Source: an uncultured Clostridia bacterium
GTDB lineage: Bacteria > Bacillota > Clostridia > TANB77 > CAG-508
Length of the DNA: 52,267 bases
Assembly (NCBI GenBank): GCA_934149115.1
Contig: CAKPDW010000002.1
Coordinates: forward strand, 1 to 52,267
Reading direction: 5' to 3'
Within the stretch, counting starts at the first letter, position 1; each line of letters opens with the position of its first letter. A program made the translations under genes and the position numbers. A model generated the notes under the pieces. It saw only the letters and a program-made list of their open reading frames with translations, had not been told where the DNA came from and made no database searches. Positions 9,717-16,420 of the stretch are shown here, piece after piece.

Positions 9717-10649
9717 TTATATTTTTTCAAAAATTCTTAATTTCGCACTTTTGCTTCTAGAATTGTTTTCCATTTCTTCTTTTGTAGGTAATATTGGTTT
9801 TTTTGTTATTATTTTTCCTTTTTTTACTGCTCCACATGCACAGTATGGTAATCCTGGTGGACAAATGCATTTTCCTTCTGCTTCTATATATGCTTTTTTT
9901 ACTGCTCTATCTTCTAATGAATGAAATGTTATTATACATATTCTTCCACTTGGTTTCAAGCATTCTATTGAGTCTAATACTGTTTGGTATAGTGGTTTTA
10001 TTTCATTATTTACTTCTATTCTAATGGCTTGAAATGTTCTTTTTGCTGGATGCGATTCTTTATTTTTATACTTAGCTGGTATTGATTTTTCAATTATATC
10101 AACTAATTGTTTTGTTGTTTCTATTTCTGATTTTTCTCTTTCTTTGCATATGTTTCTTGCAATTTGTCGTGAGAATTTTTCTTCACCATATTCATAAATA
10201 ATATCTGCTAATTCTTGTTCTTTATATTTATTAACAACTATTTTAGCATCTAGTTTTTGTGTTTTGTCCATTCTCATATCTAATGTATTTTCTCCTAGAT
10301 AACTAAAACCTCTATTTCTTTCGTCTAATTGATATGATGAAACTCCTAAGTCTAATAGGATTCCATCTACTTTTTCTATTTTTAATTCTTCTAATATGTT
10401 TTTTATGTCATCATGGTTTCCATGATAGTATATCACATTAGAATAATTTTGCAATTTTTCTTTTGCTGCTTTTAATGCTTCTTCATCTCTGTCTATTCCT
10501 ATAAGTTTTCCTTGTGCTGTTAGCTTTTTTATAATTTCACTACTATGTCCTGCTCCTCCTAATGTTCCATCAACATATATTCCTTCTGGTTTAATGTTTA
10601 AACCATCTATACATTCTTTTAGTAGTACTGATTTATGAACAAAATTCAT
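9717..10649 (-). CDS. rsmH: 16S rRNA (cytosine-1402-N4) methyltransferase RsmH
   Basis: RsmH (MraW) methylates C1402 in the ribosomal P site with S-adenosylmethionine. The 310-residue protein has the SAM loop DGTLGGAGHSS near residues 27-37, LDLGVSSYQLD, the RMD motif after LGENTL, HPAKRTFQAIRI and the typical ending ITFHSLEDR...CICPPGLPYCACG. The ATG follows AAAGAGG by 5 nt. Its end overlaps the long reading frame of ftsL but lies 19 nt from the TTG start chosen for it. The 305-nt gap to mraZ is unusually long. Confidence 0.97.
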   Translation of the reverse strand: MNFVHKSVLLKECIDGLNIKPEGIYVDGTLGGAGHSSEIIKKLTAQGKLIGIDRDEEALKAAKEKLQNYSNVIYYHGNHDDIKNILEELKIEKVDGILLDLGVSSYQLDERNRGFSYLGENTLDMRMDKTQKLDAKIVVNKYKEQELADIIYEYGEEKFSRQIARNICKEREKSEIETTKQLVDIIEKSIPAKYKNKESHPAKRTFQAIRIEVNNEIKPLYQTVLDSIECLKPSGRICIITFHSLEDRAVKKAYIEAEGKCICPPGLPYCACGAVKKGKIITKKPILPTKEEMENNSRSKSAKLRIFEKI

Positions 10650-10681
10650 TAGAACCTCTTTCTATTTTTTATAGCTTAAAA

Positions 10682-10702
10682 AGTTGGTATGCAATACCAA
10701 CT
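10682..10702 (-). terminator. Hairpin between mraZ and rsmH
   Basis: A perfect 9-bp inverted repeat (AGTTGGTAT / ATACCAACT) with a 3-nt loop, followed on the minus strand by TTTTT. It looks like an intrinsic terminator or attenuator located 33 nt upstream of the rsmH start, inside what should be the cluster transcript. Confidence 0.45.
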
Positions 10703-10725
10703 GCTTTTCTTTATAAGTAATTCTT

Positions 10726-10763
10726 CATCTTCTGAGGAAAACCCCAGAAGATGTTTTTTTCTT
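10726..10763 (+). terminator. GC-richer hairpin with plus-strand T tract
   Basis: A perfect 9-bp inverted repeat CATCTTCTG/CAGAAGATG (10726-10734, 10745-10753) followed on the plus strand by seven T and more pyrimidines. By shape it terminates a plus-strand RNA, yet no plus-strand gene lies to its left, where rsmH runs the other way. Confidence 0.5.
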
Positions 10764-10882
10764 TTGTTCTTTAAAACTTTTTTCTTAAATTACCTTTTTA
10801 CGTTCTTCTGTGTTTAACATTAACGTCTTTTGAATCTTAATATTCTTTTGTAGATTTAAAATTCTTTGGTAATATTTCTTAT

Positions 10883-10910
10883 GGCAGCTTGAAAGCTGCC
10901 TTTCTTCTTT
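10883..10910 (+). terminator. Second plus-facing hairpin
   Basis: GGCAGCT/AGCTGCC with a TGAA loop (10883-10900), followed on the plus strand by TTTCTTCTTT. Together with the hairpin at 10726 it suggests short plus-strand transcripts, or structures in the 5' part of the rsmH message. Confidence 0.45.
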
Positions 10911-10954
10911 GGTATTTTTTTATTCTTTTGTATTTTATATAAACTTTTGAAAAG

Positions 10955-11383
10955 TTATATACCTAACATTGTCATATTTTCTGCAATATCTTCTACAGAA
11001 ATATTTTCATTATTATAAGAATCCCATTTTTCTTTATCCCAAATTTCAATTCTTGTTCCTACTCCAATTATTACAACTTCTTTTTGAAGATTTGCTGATT
11101 CTCTAAGATTGTTTGGTATTAAAAATCTTCCTTGTTTATCTATTTCACATTCTGTTGCTCCAGATAAGAAAAATCTACTAAATTCTCTTGAATTTCTATT
11201 TGATAGTGGAAGTGATTTTAGTTTTTCTTCAAAGTTTTGCCATTCTGTTATTGAAAATGCAAATAGACATCCATCAAGTCCCTTAGTTACTACAAATTTC
11301 TCTCCTATTGTTTCTCTAAGTTTTGCTGGCATTATTAGTCTTCCTTTGGAATCTAATGAGTGTTCAAACTCGCCTATTAACAT
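10955..11383 (-). CDS. mraZ: Transcriptional regulator MraZ
   Basis: MraZ is the AbrB-fold regulator of the division and cell-wall cluster. The 142-residue protein shows both halves of the MraZ double repeat, each with the family DxKGR / DxQGR core: SLDSKGRLIMPAKLRE (about 10-25) and EIDKQGRFLIPNNLRE (about 79-94). Family members form ring-shaped oligomers and bind tandem GTGG/TGGG repeats at their own promoter; such repeats are seen at 11409-11432. It is the first gene of the cluster and is separated from rsmH by a long structured gap. Confidence 0.96.
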   Translation of the reverse strand: MLIGEFEHSLDSKGRLIMPAKLRETIGEKFVVTKGLDGCLFAFSITEWQNFEEKLKSLPLSNRNSREFSRFFLSGATECEIDKQGRFLIPNNLRESANLQKEVVIIGVGTRIEIWDKEKWDSYNNENISVEDIAENMTMLGI

Positions 11384-11408
11384 ATTTCACATCCTTTCTG
11401 GTATTTCT

Positions 11409-11432
11409 CCACTTTCTACCACTTCTCTCCAC
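11409..11432 (-). promoter_or_regulatory. MraZ operator: three GTGG repeats
   Basis: On the minus strand GTGG occurs at 11432, 11422 and 11412 (5' ends), spaced exactly 10 bp, as GTGGAGAGAA, GTGGTAGAAA, GTGGAGAAAT. This periodic arrangement is the known binding pattern of MraZ. The repeats lie between the -10 box and the mraZ start, so binding should repress by blocking transcription start or early elongation. Confidence 0.82.
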
Positions 11433-11442
11433 TTGCAATTAA

Positions 11443-11471
11443 ATTTTAATATATAACTTTTTTATTTGCAA
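11443..11471 (-). promoter_or_regulatory. mraZ / division-cluster promoter
   Basis: Minus strand TTGCAA (11466-11471), 17-bp spacer, TAAAAT (11443-11448). The operator repeats start 11 bp downstream of the -10 box. Confidence 0.65.
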
Positions 11472-11570
11472 GTCTTTTGTTAAATTATTTTAAATTTTTA
11501 ACACAATTGTAATATTTCTTAATTAAAAAAATTGCTTTTTTAAATTATTTTTTTGTTTTGCTATTTTTTA

Positions 11571-11599
11571 TTGATTTTTTAAGGTTATATATTTATAAT
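11571..11599 (+). promoter_or_regulatory. Promoter of the secreted metallo-hydrolase gene
   Basis: TTGATT (11571-11576), 17-bp spacer, perfect TATAAT (11594-11599), 28 nt before the start codon of the plus-strand gene. Confidence 0.7.
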
Positions 11600-11626
11600 G
11601 TTATTGCAATTAAATAGGAGGTTTAT

Positions 11627-12655
11627 ATGGGAAATTCTAAAAAGAAAAAAAACTCTCAGATTAAAGGTTTCTGTATTACACTTATTTTAGGGATATTTTT
11701 AATAGTTGGTGCTATTATTAGTAATCAATTTCCAGATCAAGTTAATAATTTGATAGAGGAAAATCTTAATATTCCTGCTAATACGTCTAATACAATCTCC
11801 GTTAATACAGTAGGAAACACAGTTGTATCTGCTGATTCAAAATTGCAAATTTATTATTTTGATGTTGGGCAGGCTGATTCTACATTAGTTATTGCTGATG
11901 GGCAAACAATGCTTATTGATGCTGGTAATAATGAAGATGGTCCTCTTTTAGTAAATTATATAAAAGGGCTTGGCATTCAAAAAATAGATTATTTAGTTGG
12001 TACTCACCCTCATGAAGATCATATTGGTGGGATGGATGACATTATTAATAATTTTGACATTGGAAAAATTTATATGCCTGATGTTACAACTACTACGGCT
12101 ACTTTTCAATCTGTTTTAGAAGCTATTTCTGCTAAAGGTCTTTCTATTACTCGTTGTGAAATAGGAAATACTTTTGGTTTAGGTGATGGAATTTGTACAA
12201 TAATGTCAGTTGAAAATGAGGAACAATCTAATTTGAATTTGAATTCAATTGTTATTCACTTAGCTTATGGAGAAAAAACTTTCTTATTTATGGGAGATGC
12301 TGAAAAGGAAATTGAAGATAAAATCTCATGGCCAAAAGTTGATGTTTTAAAAGTTGCTCATCATGGCTCTGATACAAGTTCATCTGATAAATTCTTAAAT
12401 GCTGTAAAACCTGAGACTGCAATAATTTCTGTTGGAGCTCATAATACTTATTCTCATCCAGCTAAATCTACTTTGGATGCTCTTACAAAAGTTGGTGCAA
12501 AAATTTATAGAACTGATCAAGATGGAACTGTACTGTTGACTTCTGATGGAAAAACTTATAATATTCAGACATTTACTACGGCTTTAGATGGAAATCCTTC
12601 TACAGCAAATAAGGATAGTTCTCCTAGTCAACAGACTAGTGATTCTGAACAATAA
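11627..12655 (+). CDS. Secreted ComEC/Rec2-type metallo-beta-lactamase-fold hydrolase
   Basis: The 342-residue protein has an N-terminal membrane segment or signal (about 12-30) and then a metallo-beta-lactamase domain like the one at the C-terminus of ComEC: YYFDVGQADSTLV, the metal motif THPHEDHIGG (about 125-134), LFMGDAE and VAHHGSDTSSS. In ComEC this domain is thought to degrade the incoming non-transforming DNA strand; here it stands alone without the channel domain. A Ser/Thr-rich tail of about 25 residues follows. Good ribosome site AGGAGG 7 nt upstream, own promoter, own terminator, and opposite strand to both neighbours, so it is a single-gene unit. Substrate (nucleic acid or another phosphoester) is not known. 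Confidence 0.85.
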   Translation: MGNSKKKKNSQIKGFCITLILGIFLIVGAIISNQFPDQVNNLIEENLNIPANTSNTISVNTVGNTVVSADSKLQIYYFDVGQADSTLVIADGQTMLIDAGNNEDGPLLVNYIKGLGIQKIDYLVGTHPHEDHIGGMDDIINNFDIGKIYMPDVTTTTATFQSVLEAISAKGLSITRCEIGNTFGLGDGICTIMSVENEEQSNLNLNSIVIHLAYGEKTFLFMGDAEKEIEDKISWPKVDVLKVAHHGSDTSSSDKFLNAVKPETAIISVGAHNTYSHPAKSTLDALTKVGAKIYRTDQDGTVLLTSDGKTYNIQTFTTALDGNPSTANKDSSPSQQTSDSEQ

Positions 12656-12660
12656 TTAGA

Positions 12661-12724
12661 ATGTGCCCTGAAATATTTTAATAGCAAATGATGTTTATTA
12701 AAATATTTCAGGGCACATTTTTTT
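12661..12724 (+). terminator. Terminator with a 23-bp perfect stem
   Basis: Positions 12661-12683 and 12696-12718 are perfectly complementary, with a 12-nt loop and a run of eight T from 12718. It begins 6 nt after the metallo-hydrolase stop codon and also lies just behind the end of the convergent endonuclease IV gene. The stem is far longer than usual terminators. Confidence 0.88.
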
Positions 12725-13556
12725 AGTCTATATATCTTTCTCTTAAAATTTTTATTTCTCTTCCATATCCTTCTAATTCGTTTGGTGTTTCTAAAAAGAA
12801 TGGTAAATGTTTTAATTTTGGATGATTTATTATTCGTGTTATTGCTTCTAATCCAATGTTTCCTTCTCCTATTTTTTCGTGTCTATCTTTGTGTGAACCT
12901 AATGGATTTTTACTATCATTTAAGTGAATAGCATATAATTTTTCTAGTCCTATAATCTTATCAAATTCTTCTATAACTCCATCCAAATTATTTACAATAT
13001 CATATCCTCCATCAAATATATGGCATGTATCTAAACATACTCCTATATGTTCTTTTAATTTAACTCCATCAATGATTTGTTTTAGTTCTTCAAAACTTCT
13101 TCCTATTTCAGTTCCTTTTCCTGCCATTGTTTCTAATAAAACTGTTGTTGTTTGCTCTGGTTTTAAAATTTCATTTAACATGTCTATTATGTATTTTATT
13201 CCAATCTCTGTACCTTGTCCTACATGGCTTCCTGGATGGAAATTATATAGACTTTCTGGAAAATATTCCATTCTTTTTAAATCATCTTCCATTGTATTTT
13301 TTGCAAACTCTCTTACTTCTTCTTTTGCTGAACATGCATTTAATGTATATGGTGCATGTGCTAATAATTTATTTATTCCATTTTCTTGTGCTAATTTTTT
13401 AAATTTGTCTACATCTGTTTCTTCTATTGGTTTTGCAGATCCACCTCTTGGATTTCTCGTGAAAAATTGTATTGTTGATGCTTTTATGCTTACTGCTTGT
13501 TTTCCCATTTCATAAAAGCCTTTTGATATTGGTAAATGGCATCCTATTTCTAACAT
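12723..13556 (-). CDS. nfo: Deoxyribonuclease IV (endonuclease IV, AP endonuclease)
   Basis: Cuts DNA 5' to abasic sites in base-excision repair, using a three-zinc TIM-barrel. The 277-residue protein starts MLEIGCHLPISKG and contains the family motifs NFHPGSHVG, LLETMAGKGTEIG, CLDTCHIFDGGYD and HLNDSKNPLGSHKDRHEKIGEG (read with the repeated zinc-ligand His, Asp and Glu). I use the ATG at 13556, behind AAAGGAAAAG; an ATG 57 nt further up would add 19 residues unlike the family and would place the start close to the -10 box. Monocistronic, with its own promoter at 13591-13619. Confidence 0.95.
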   Translation of the reverse strand: MLEIGCHLPISKGFYEMGKQAVSIKASTIQFFTRNPRGGSAKPIEETDVDKFKKLAQENGINKLLAHAPYTLNACSAKEEVREFAKNTMEDDLKRMEYFPESLYNFHPGSHVGQGTEIGIKYIIDMLNEILKPEQTTTVLLETMAGKGTEIGRSFEELKQIIDGVKLKEHIGVCLDTCHIFDGGYDIVNNLDGVIEEFDKIIGLEKLYAIHLNDSKNPLGSHKDRHEKIGEGNIGLEAITRIINHPKLKHLPFFLETPNELEGYGREIKILRERYID

Positions 13557-13590
13557 AACTTTTCCTTTCTTTCTTTTTATTTTCAATAGA

Positions 13591-13619
13591 GTTATATCAT
13601 AAATGTTCATCACTTACAA
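13591..13619 (-). promoter_or_regulatory. nfo promoter
   Basis: Minus strand TTGTAA (13614-13619), 17-bp spacer, TATAAC (13591-13596). Its -35 box is only 3 bp from the -35 box of the divergent promoter at 13623. Confidence 0.6.
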
Positions 13620-13622
13620 GGT

Positions 13623-13662
13623 TTGATTTTTGGGCTATACTATGGTATAATTATGTTACCAT
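13623..13662 (+). promoter_or_regulatory. Promoter with palindrome for the orphan membrane protein
   Basis: TTGATT (13623-13628), 17-bp spacer, perfect TATAAT (13646-13651). The inverted repeat ATGGTA/TACCAT (13642-13647 and 13657-13662) overlaps the -10 box and the start site and could be an operator. Confidence 0.6.
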
Positions 13663-13757
13663 GATTTTTTCATGTTTATTATATAGCTCCTATTTTTCTT
13701 CACCTTGTGTGTTCATTTCATAGATTAAAAATATTTTTTTATAGGAGGGTTCTACTT

Positions 13758-14108
13758 ATGTTAATGTTTGTAGTATTATTTTTTAGTTCCTTGCCAATTA
13801 CGTCTTTGATAGTAACAGCTGTATTTGGTGCAGCTCATGCATTTTATCAGATTTGTACTTTGGTAATTTTTGCATCAATTGTGCTTGCAATTTTTACGCA
13901 CAGCAATCGTGCATGGGTAGTCTTTTTCTTGGCTATTCTTGTAATGGTTTCTGTTCAGGTACTTGCACCATTATCATTGGCTGTTCAATATATCTTTTCA
14001 TTTGGATTTGCTGTTTTAGGTACTGGCGTACTAAAATCAGTATTGAATCCAATCATTCGACGGTCAAGACTCGAAAGGGGGATGAAAACTCTTTTAATGT
14101 GGCTTTAA
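13758..14108 (+). CDS. Small membrane protein of unknown function
   Basis: I do not recognise the family. From the ATG behind AGGAGGG and 8 nt the product has 116 residues; an in-frame ATG at 13707 has no ribosome site. Three hydrophobic segments are seen (about 2-25, 30-50 and 55-80), a fourth weaker one before a basic end (PIIRRSRLERGMK). It stands alone on the plus strand with its own promoter and terminator between minus-strand genes. Its codons are visibly richer in G and C than the neighbours (for example ATTCGACGGTCAAGACTCG), which hints at recent arrival from another genome. It may be a holin-like or channel-like peptide, but nothing proves this. Confidence 0.7.
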   Translation: MLMFVVLFFSSLPITSLIVTAVFGAAHAFYQICTLVIFASIVLAIFTHSNRAWVVFFLAILVMVSVQVLAPLSLAVQYIFSFGFAVLGTGVLKSVLNPIIRRSRLERGMKTLLMWL

Positions 14109-14140
14109 CACTAATACTATAAAAATTTCAGTATGTAGAA

Positions 14141-14179
14141 AAAAGTCATCTGTATCTAAAACGTACAGATGACTTTTTT
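14141..14179. terminator. Bidirectional terminator
   Basis: A perfect 10-bp stem GTCATCTGTA/TACAGATGAC (14145-14154, 14164-14173) with A tract on the left and T tract on the right, so it can stop RNA from both sides. It separates the convergent ends of the 116-residue membrane protein gene and the DUF2752 gene. Confidence 0.88.
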
Positions 14180-14564
14180 AATTATATAATAACGGATTTA
14201 ATATATTTTTTATTTCACTAATTATTGTAATTATAATTGTCATGAATATTAATATTTTTTTATATTTGTTTATCCATTTATCTAATCTATTTTTATTTTG
14301 TATTATATCTAATATATATATTAAATTATATAAAATGTAAAATATAATTAATGGTATTGCTATTATATTATATTTAATTGACTCTTTTATGTCTCCATTT
14401 GCTAATGTAAAAATTGCTCGTGTTAGACCACATCCGGAACATGGAATTTTAAATATATTATATACTAAACAAATTTTTTTATTATATTTATATAATAAAC
14501 ATATGACAACGAATATTAATATATTTATCGTTATATATTTAATAATCTTTTTCTTTTTTTCCAT
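14178..14564 (-). CDS. DUF2752 family membrane protein
   Basis: The 128-residue protein has an N-terminal membrane helix and then the DUF2752 signature CSGCGLTRAIFTLANGD (Cys-rich loop followed by a helix) and two more membrane segments. Function is not known for this family; it is often found beside TM2-domain proteins, as here. Its ATG overlaps the stop codon of the TM2 gene in the form ATGTAATG-like TAATG, so the two are translationally coupled and presumably work together. Confidence 0.85.
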   Translation of the reverse strand: MEKKKKIIKYITINILIFVVICLLYKYNKKICLVYNIFKIPCSGCGLTRAIFTLANGDIKESIKYNIIAIPLIIFYILYNLIYILDIIQNKNRLDKWINKYKKILIFMTIIITIISEIKNILNPLLYN

Positions 14565-14899
14565 TACATAATCATGCTAACTTTTGATAAGTTTAGTTGT
14601 TTTGCTTTTTTACTGATTGTAAACCAGTCGATTATTGTTAATATTCCACATAGTCCACCAGTTAAAAGTTTTAAGATTCCCATTCCTGTATCACCTATCA
14701 TAAATCTATCAATTCCAAGTCCTCCTAGGAATATAGATACTAGTAATACTGTTGTTGGGTCTTTTAATTCTGTTGCTTGTAATGTTAGTAATGTTTCATC
14801 TGTTGCACTTTCCATTTTTTGTCTTATTATTGGAATTGCAGATGGTTCAAAATATTTTGCATTTGTTGTTAGATATAAATCAATTTTGCTTTTTTCCAT
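14564..14899 (-). CDS. TM2-domain membrane protein
   Basis: 111 residues: a soluble N-terminus of about 45 residues, then the TM2 domain, two membrane helices joined by a short turn (FLGGLGIDRFMIGDTGMG, then LLTGGLCGILTIIDWFTI). TM2 proteins are small membrane proteins without a settled biochemical role in bacteria. The ATG has GGAGGGG upstream. It is the first gene of a two-gene operon with the DUF2752 gene. Confidence 0.9.
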   Translation of the reverse strand: MEKSKIDLYLTTNAKYFEPSAIPIIRQKMESATDETLLTLQATELKDPTTVLLVSIFLGGLGIDRFMIGDTGMGILKLLTGGLCGILTIIDWFTISKKAKQLNLSKVSMIM

Positions 14900-14921
14900 T
14901 TCATATCCCCTCCTCGCAATT

Positions 14922-14950
14922 ACTATACCATATACGTTTTTTTAAATCAA
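14922..14950 (-). promoter_or_regulatory. Promoter of the TM2-DUF2752 operon
   Basis: Minus strand TTGATT (14945-14950), 17-bp spacer, TATAGT (14922-14927), 23 nt before the TM2 start. It overlaps the tail of the upstream hydrolase gene's 3' region. Confidence 0.6.
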
Positions 14951-14965
14951 CAATTTTCGACATTT

Positions 14966-15631
14966 TTATTCTAATATTGTTGTGTTAGTTGCTCCTTTTC
15001 CTACAACCTCAGTCATTAAACTGTTCCATGTAATATTTCCAATTTTTCCATCTTGTGATAATCCATTATTTCCTTGGTATGTTATTACTGCTTCTTTTGT
15101 TCTTGCACCAAAGATTCCGTCTAGTCCTCCTGTTCCTAAACCTAATGTGTTTAAAGCATCTTGAGCTATTAATACATATACTCCTCTGCTTCCAAATTGT
15201 GTTAATGGGTATCCACTTGCTATCCATCTGTTATCAAAATGTACCCATCTTGGTGTATCTGATGCTGGTTCTACATATCTCCAATATCCTGATGCTTTTG
15301 CTAAATTTCTCATATAATTTCTTGAACTTTCACTTAGATTTTGACCAACGTCAAATGCTACTCCTGCGTAATGTTGTGATAGTATTCCATGACCACCTTC
15401 CCAACATCTTTTAAATGCAAATCCTACGTATATTGGTCTTCCATAAAGTGTTCTAAAATTATTCCAACTTTGCATTGTTCTTTTGTCTGTCCATAATAGA
15501 TTGCTTTTGCTTGAACCTCTAAATTCTCTAACTCTTAATGTCCCTTTATTGTATGGCATTGGTTCTGCTTCGCCTCTATAGTATGTTTCCATTCTGTTTG
15601 TTTGATTATTGTATACTAATATTTTTGCCAA
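14966..15631 (-). CDS. M15-like peptidoglycan hydrolase with C-terminal peptidoglycan-binding domain
   Basis: The middle part has the D-Ala-D-Ala carboxypeptidase (peptidase M15) metal motif SxHxxGxAxD, seen as SQHYAGVAFD, and the later WVHFD that gives the last zinc histidine. The C-terminal 60 residues form a PG_binding_1 domain (LDGIFGARTKEAVITYQ, then GLSQDGKIGNITWNSL). No clear signal peptide is seen, which is odd for a wall enzyme; it may leave the cell by lysis, in spores, or by another route. I choose a TTG start giving 221 residues because AGGGGTGAT lies 5 nt before it; a GTG 9 nt upstream sits within that site. It follows the metallo-hydrolase gene by 49 nt and is probably co-transcribed with it. 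Confidence 0.8.
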   Translation of the reverse strand: MAKILVYNNQTNRMETYYRGEAEPMPYNKGTLRVREFRGSSKSNLLWTDKRTMQSWNNFRTLYGRPIYVGFAFKRCWEGGHGILSQHYAGVAFDVGQNLSESSRNYMRNLAKASGYWRYVEPASDTPRWVHFDNRWIASGYPLTQFGSRGVYVLIAQDALNTLGLGTGGLDGIFGARTKEAVITYQGNNGLSQDGKIGNITWNSLMTEVVGKGATNTTILE

Positions 15632-15680
15632 AAAAATCACCCCTAATATAATATTAAGGATGTTTTTCTTATGTTACTGA

Positions 15681-16319
15681 TTAATAGTATATTTCACACT
15701 TTGTGTCTTTTCCGTCTATTAATTCTTTAAATAAAATTCCATCTTCTGGTTCTCCTACTATTGAACCATAGTGTGTTGGTATTACATACTTTGGTTTAAT
15801 TTTTTGGACTAGATTTGCTGCGTCTATATAATTCATTGTGTATGTTCCTCCTACTGGTAAAAATGCAACATCACATTTTACAGAACATGCTTCTTTTGTT
15901 TTGTCTGTATCTCCTGCTATATAATATATAAATCCATCTATATGTATAAGATATCCTACCCAGTTTTTACTTTTGGGATGATATTCTTTTGTTTTGTTAT
16001 ATGCTGGTATTGTTTCTATTACTACTTCTTCAAATTGTATTTGTTCATTTGGTTTTGTATAATGAATTCTTTCTTCATTTATTCCTGTTTTATATACATC
16101 ATTTTTGCAATCTTCTGTTACTATTAATATTGTATTTTCGTTTGCTACTGCTTTTATGTCTTCTGGTGAAAAATGGTCATAATGCGAATGTGTGCATAAT
16201 ATTAAATCTGCATCATGTGCTGGTATATCTATTTGAAATGGATCTATATATATAATTTCTTGTTTTTTTATTTTTATACTACTATGTTTTAAAACACTTA
16301 TTCCGTCTAATTCAAACAT
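15681..16319 (-). CDS. Metallo-beta-lactamase-fold hydrolase (UlaG/UPF0173-like)
   Basis: A 212-residue cytoplasmic metal-dependent hydrolase. It begins like the L-ascorbate-lactonase/UPF0173 branch (ISVLKHSSIKI), followed by LCTHSHYDHFSPED (HxHxDH motif), YYIAGDTD and VIPTHYGSIVGEP with the last metal ligands. Substrate is not known. I start at the ATG behind AAAAGGAG and 6 nt; a start 39 nt upstream would add 13 residues and has no ribosome site. Two inverted repeats fill the 160 nt between this gene and the Spo0E-like gene. Confidence 0.85.
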   Translation of the reverse strand: MFELDGISVLKHSSIKIKKQEIIYIDPFQIDIPAHDADLILCTHSHYDHFSPEDIKAVANENTILIVTEDCKNDVYKTGINEERIHYTKPNEQIQFEEVVIETIPAYNKTKEYHPKSKNWVGYLIHIDGFIYYIAGDTDKTKEACSVKCDVAFLPVGGTYTMNYIDAANLVQKIKPKYVIPTHYGSIVGEPEDGILFKELIDGKDTKCEIYY

Positions 16320-16365
16320 TTTTTTCTCCTTTTTTAATGGTGTATATTTTTTGAGCAAACTAAGA

Positions 16366-16404
16366 ATTGTAAAGAAAAATCAGTACATAATTTTTCTTTA
16401 CAAT
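16366..16404 (-). terminator. AT-rich 15-bp hairpin
   Basis: Positions 16366-16380 and 16390-16404 are perfectly complementary with a 9-nt loop. It lies between the stop of the Spo0E-like gene and the start of the metallo-hydrolase gene on the minus strand. It may terminate the former, but lacks a clean T tract, so a leader function for the latter is as likely. Confidence 0.45.
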
Positions 16405-16420
16405 AGTTTTATGCTTTTCC

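Larger units (their letters stand above)
10650..10954. other. Hairpin-rich mraZ-rsmH intergenic region
   Basis: This 305-nt gap holds no gene I can support but four inverted repeats (10682-10702, 10726-10753, 10883-10900 and a weaker AACTTTT/AAAAGTT at 10932-10946). The first is followed by T on the minus strand, the second and third on the plus strand. An 11-codon minus-strand frame (MLNTEERKKVI) lies between them but has no ribosome site. See the individual entries. Confidence 0.6.

Noticed and set aside
10800..10840. 11-codon leader peptide (MLNTEERKKVI) in the mraZ-rsmH gap
   Set aside because: No ribosome binding site and no run of regulatory codons; left unannotated.
13557..13613. Longer endonuclease IV start at 13613
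   Set aside because: The added codons overlap the nfo -10 box region and lack a ribosome site.
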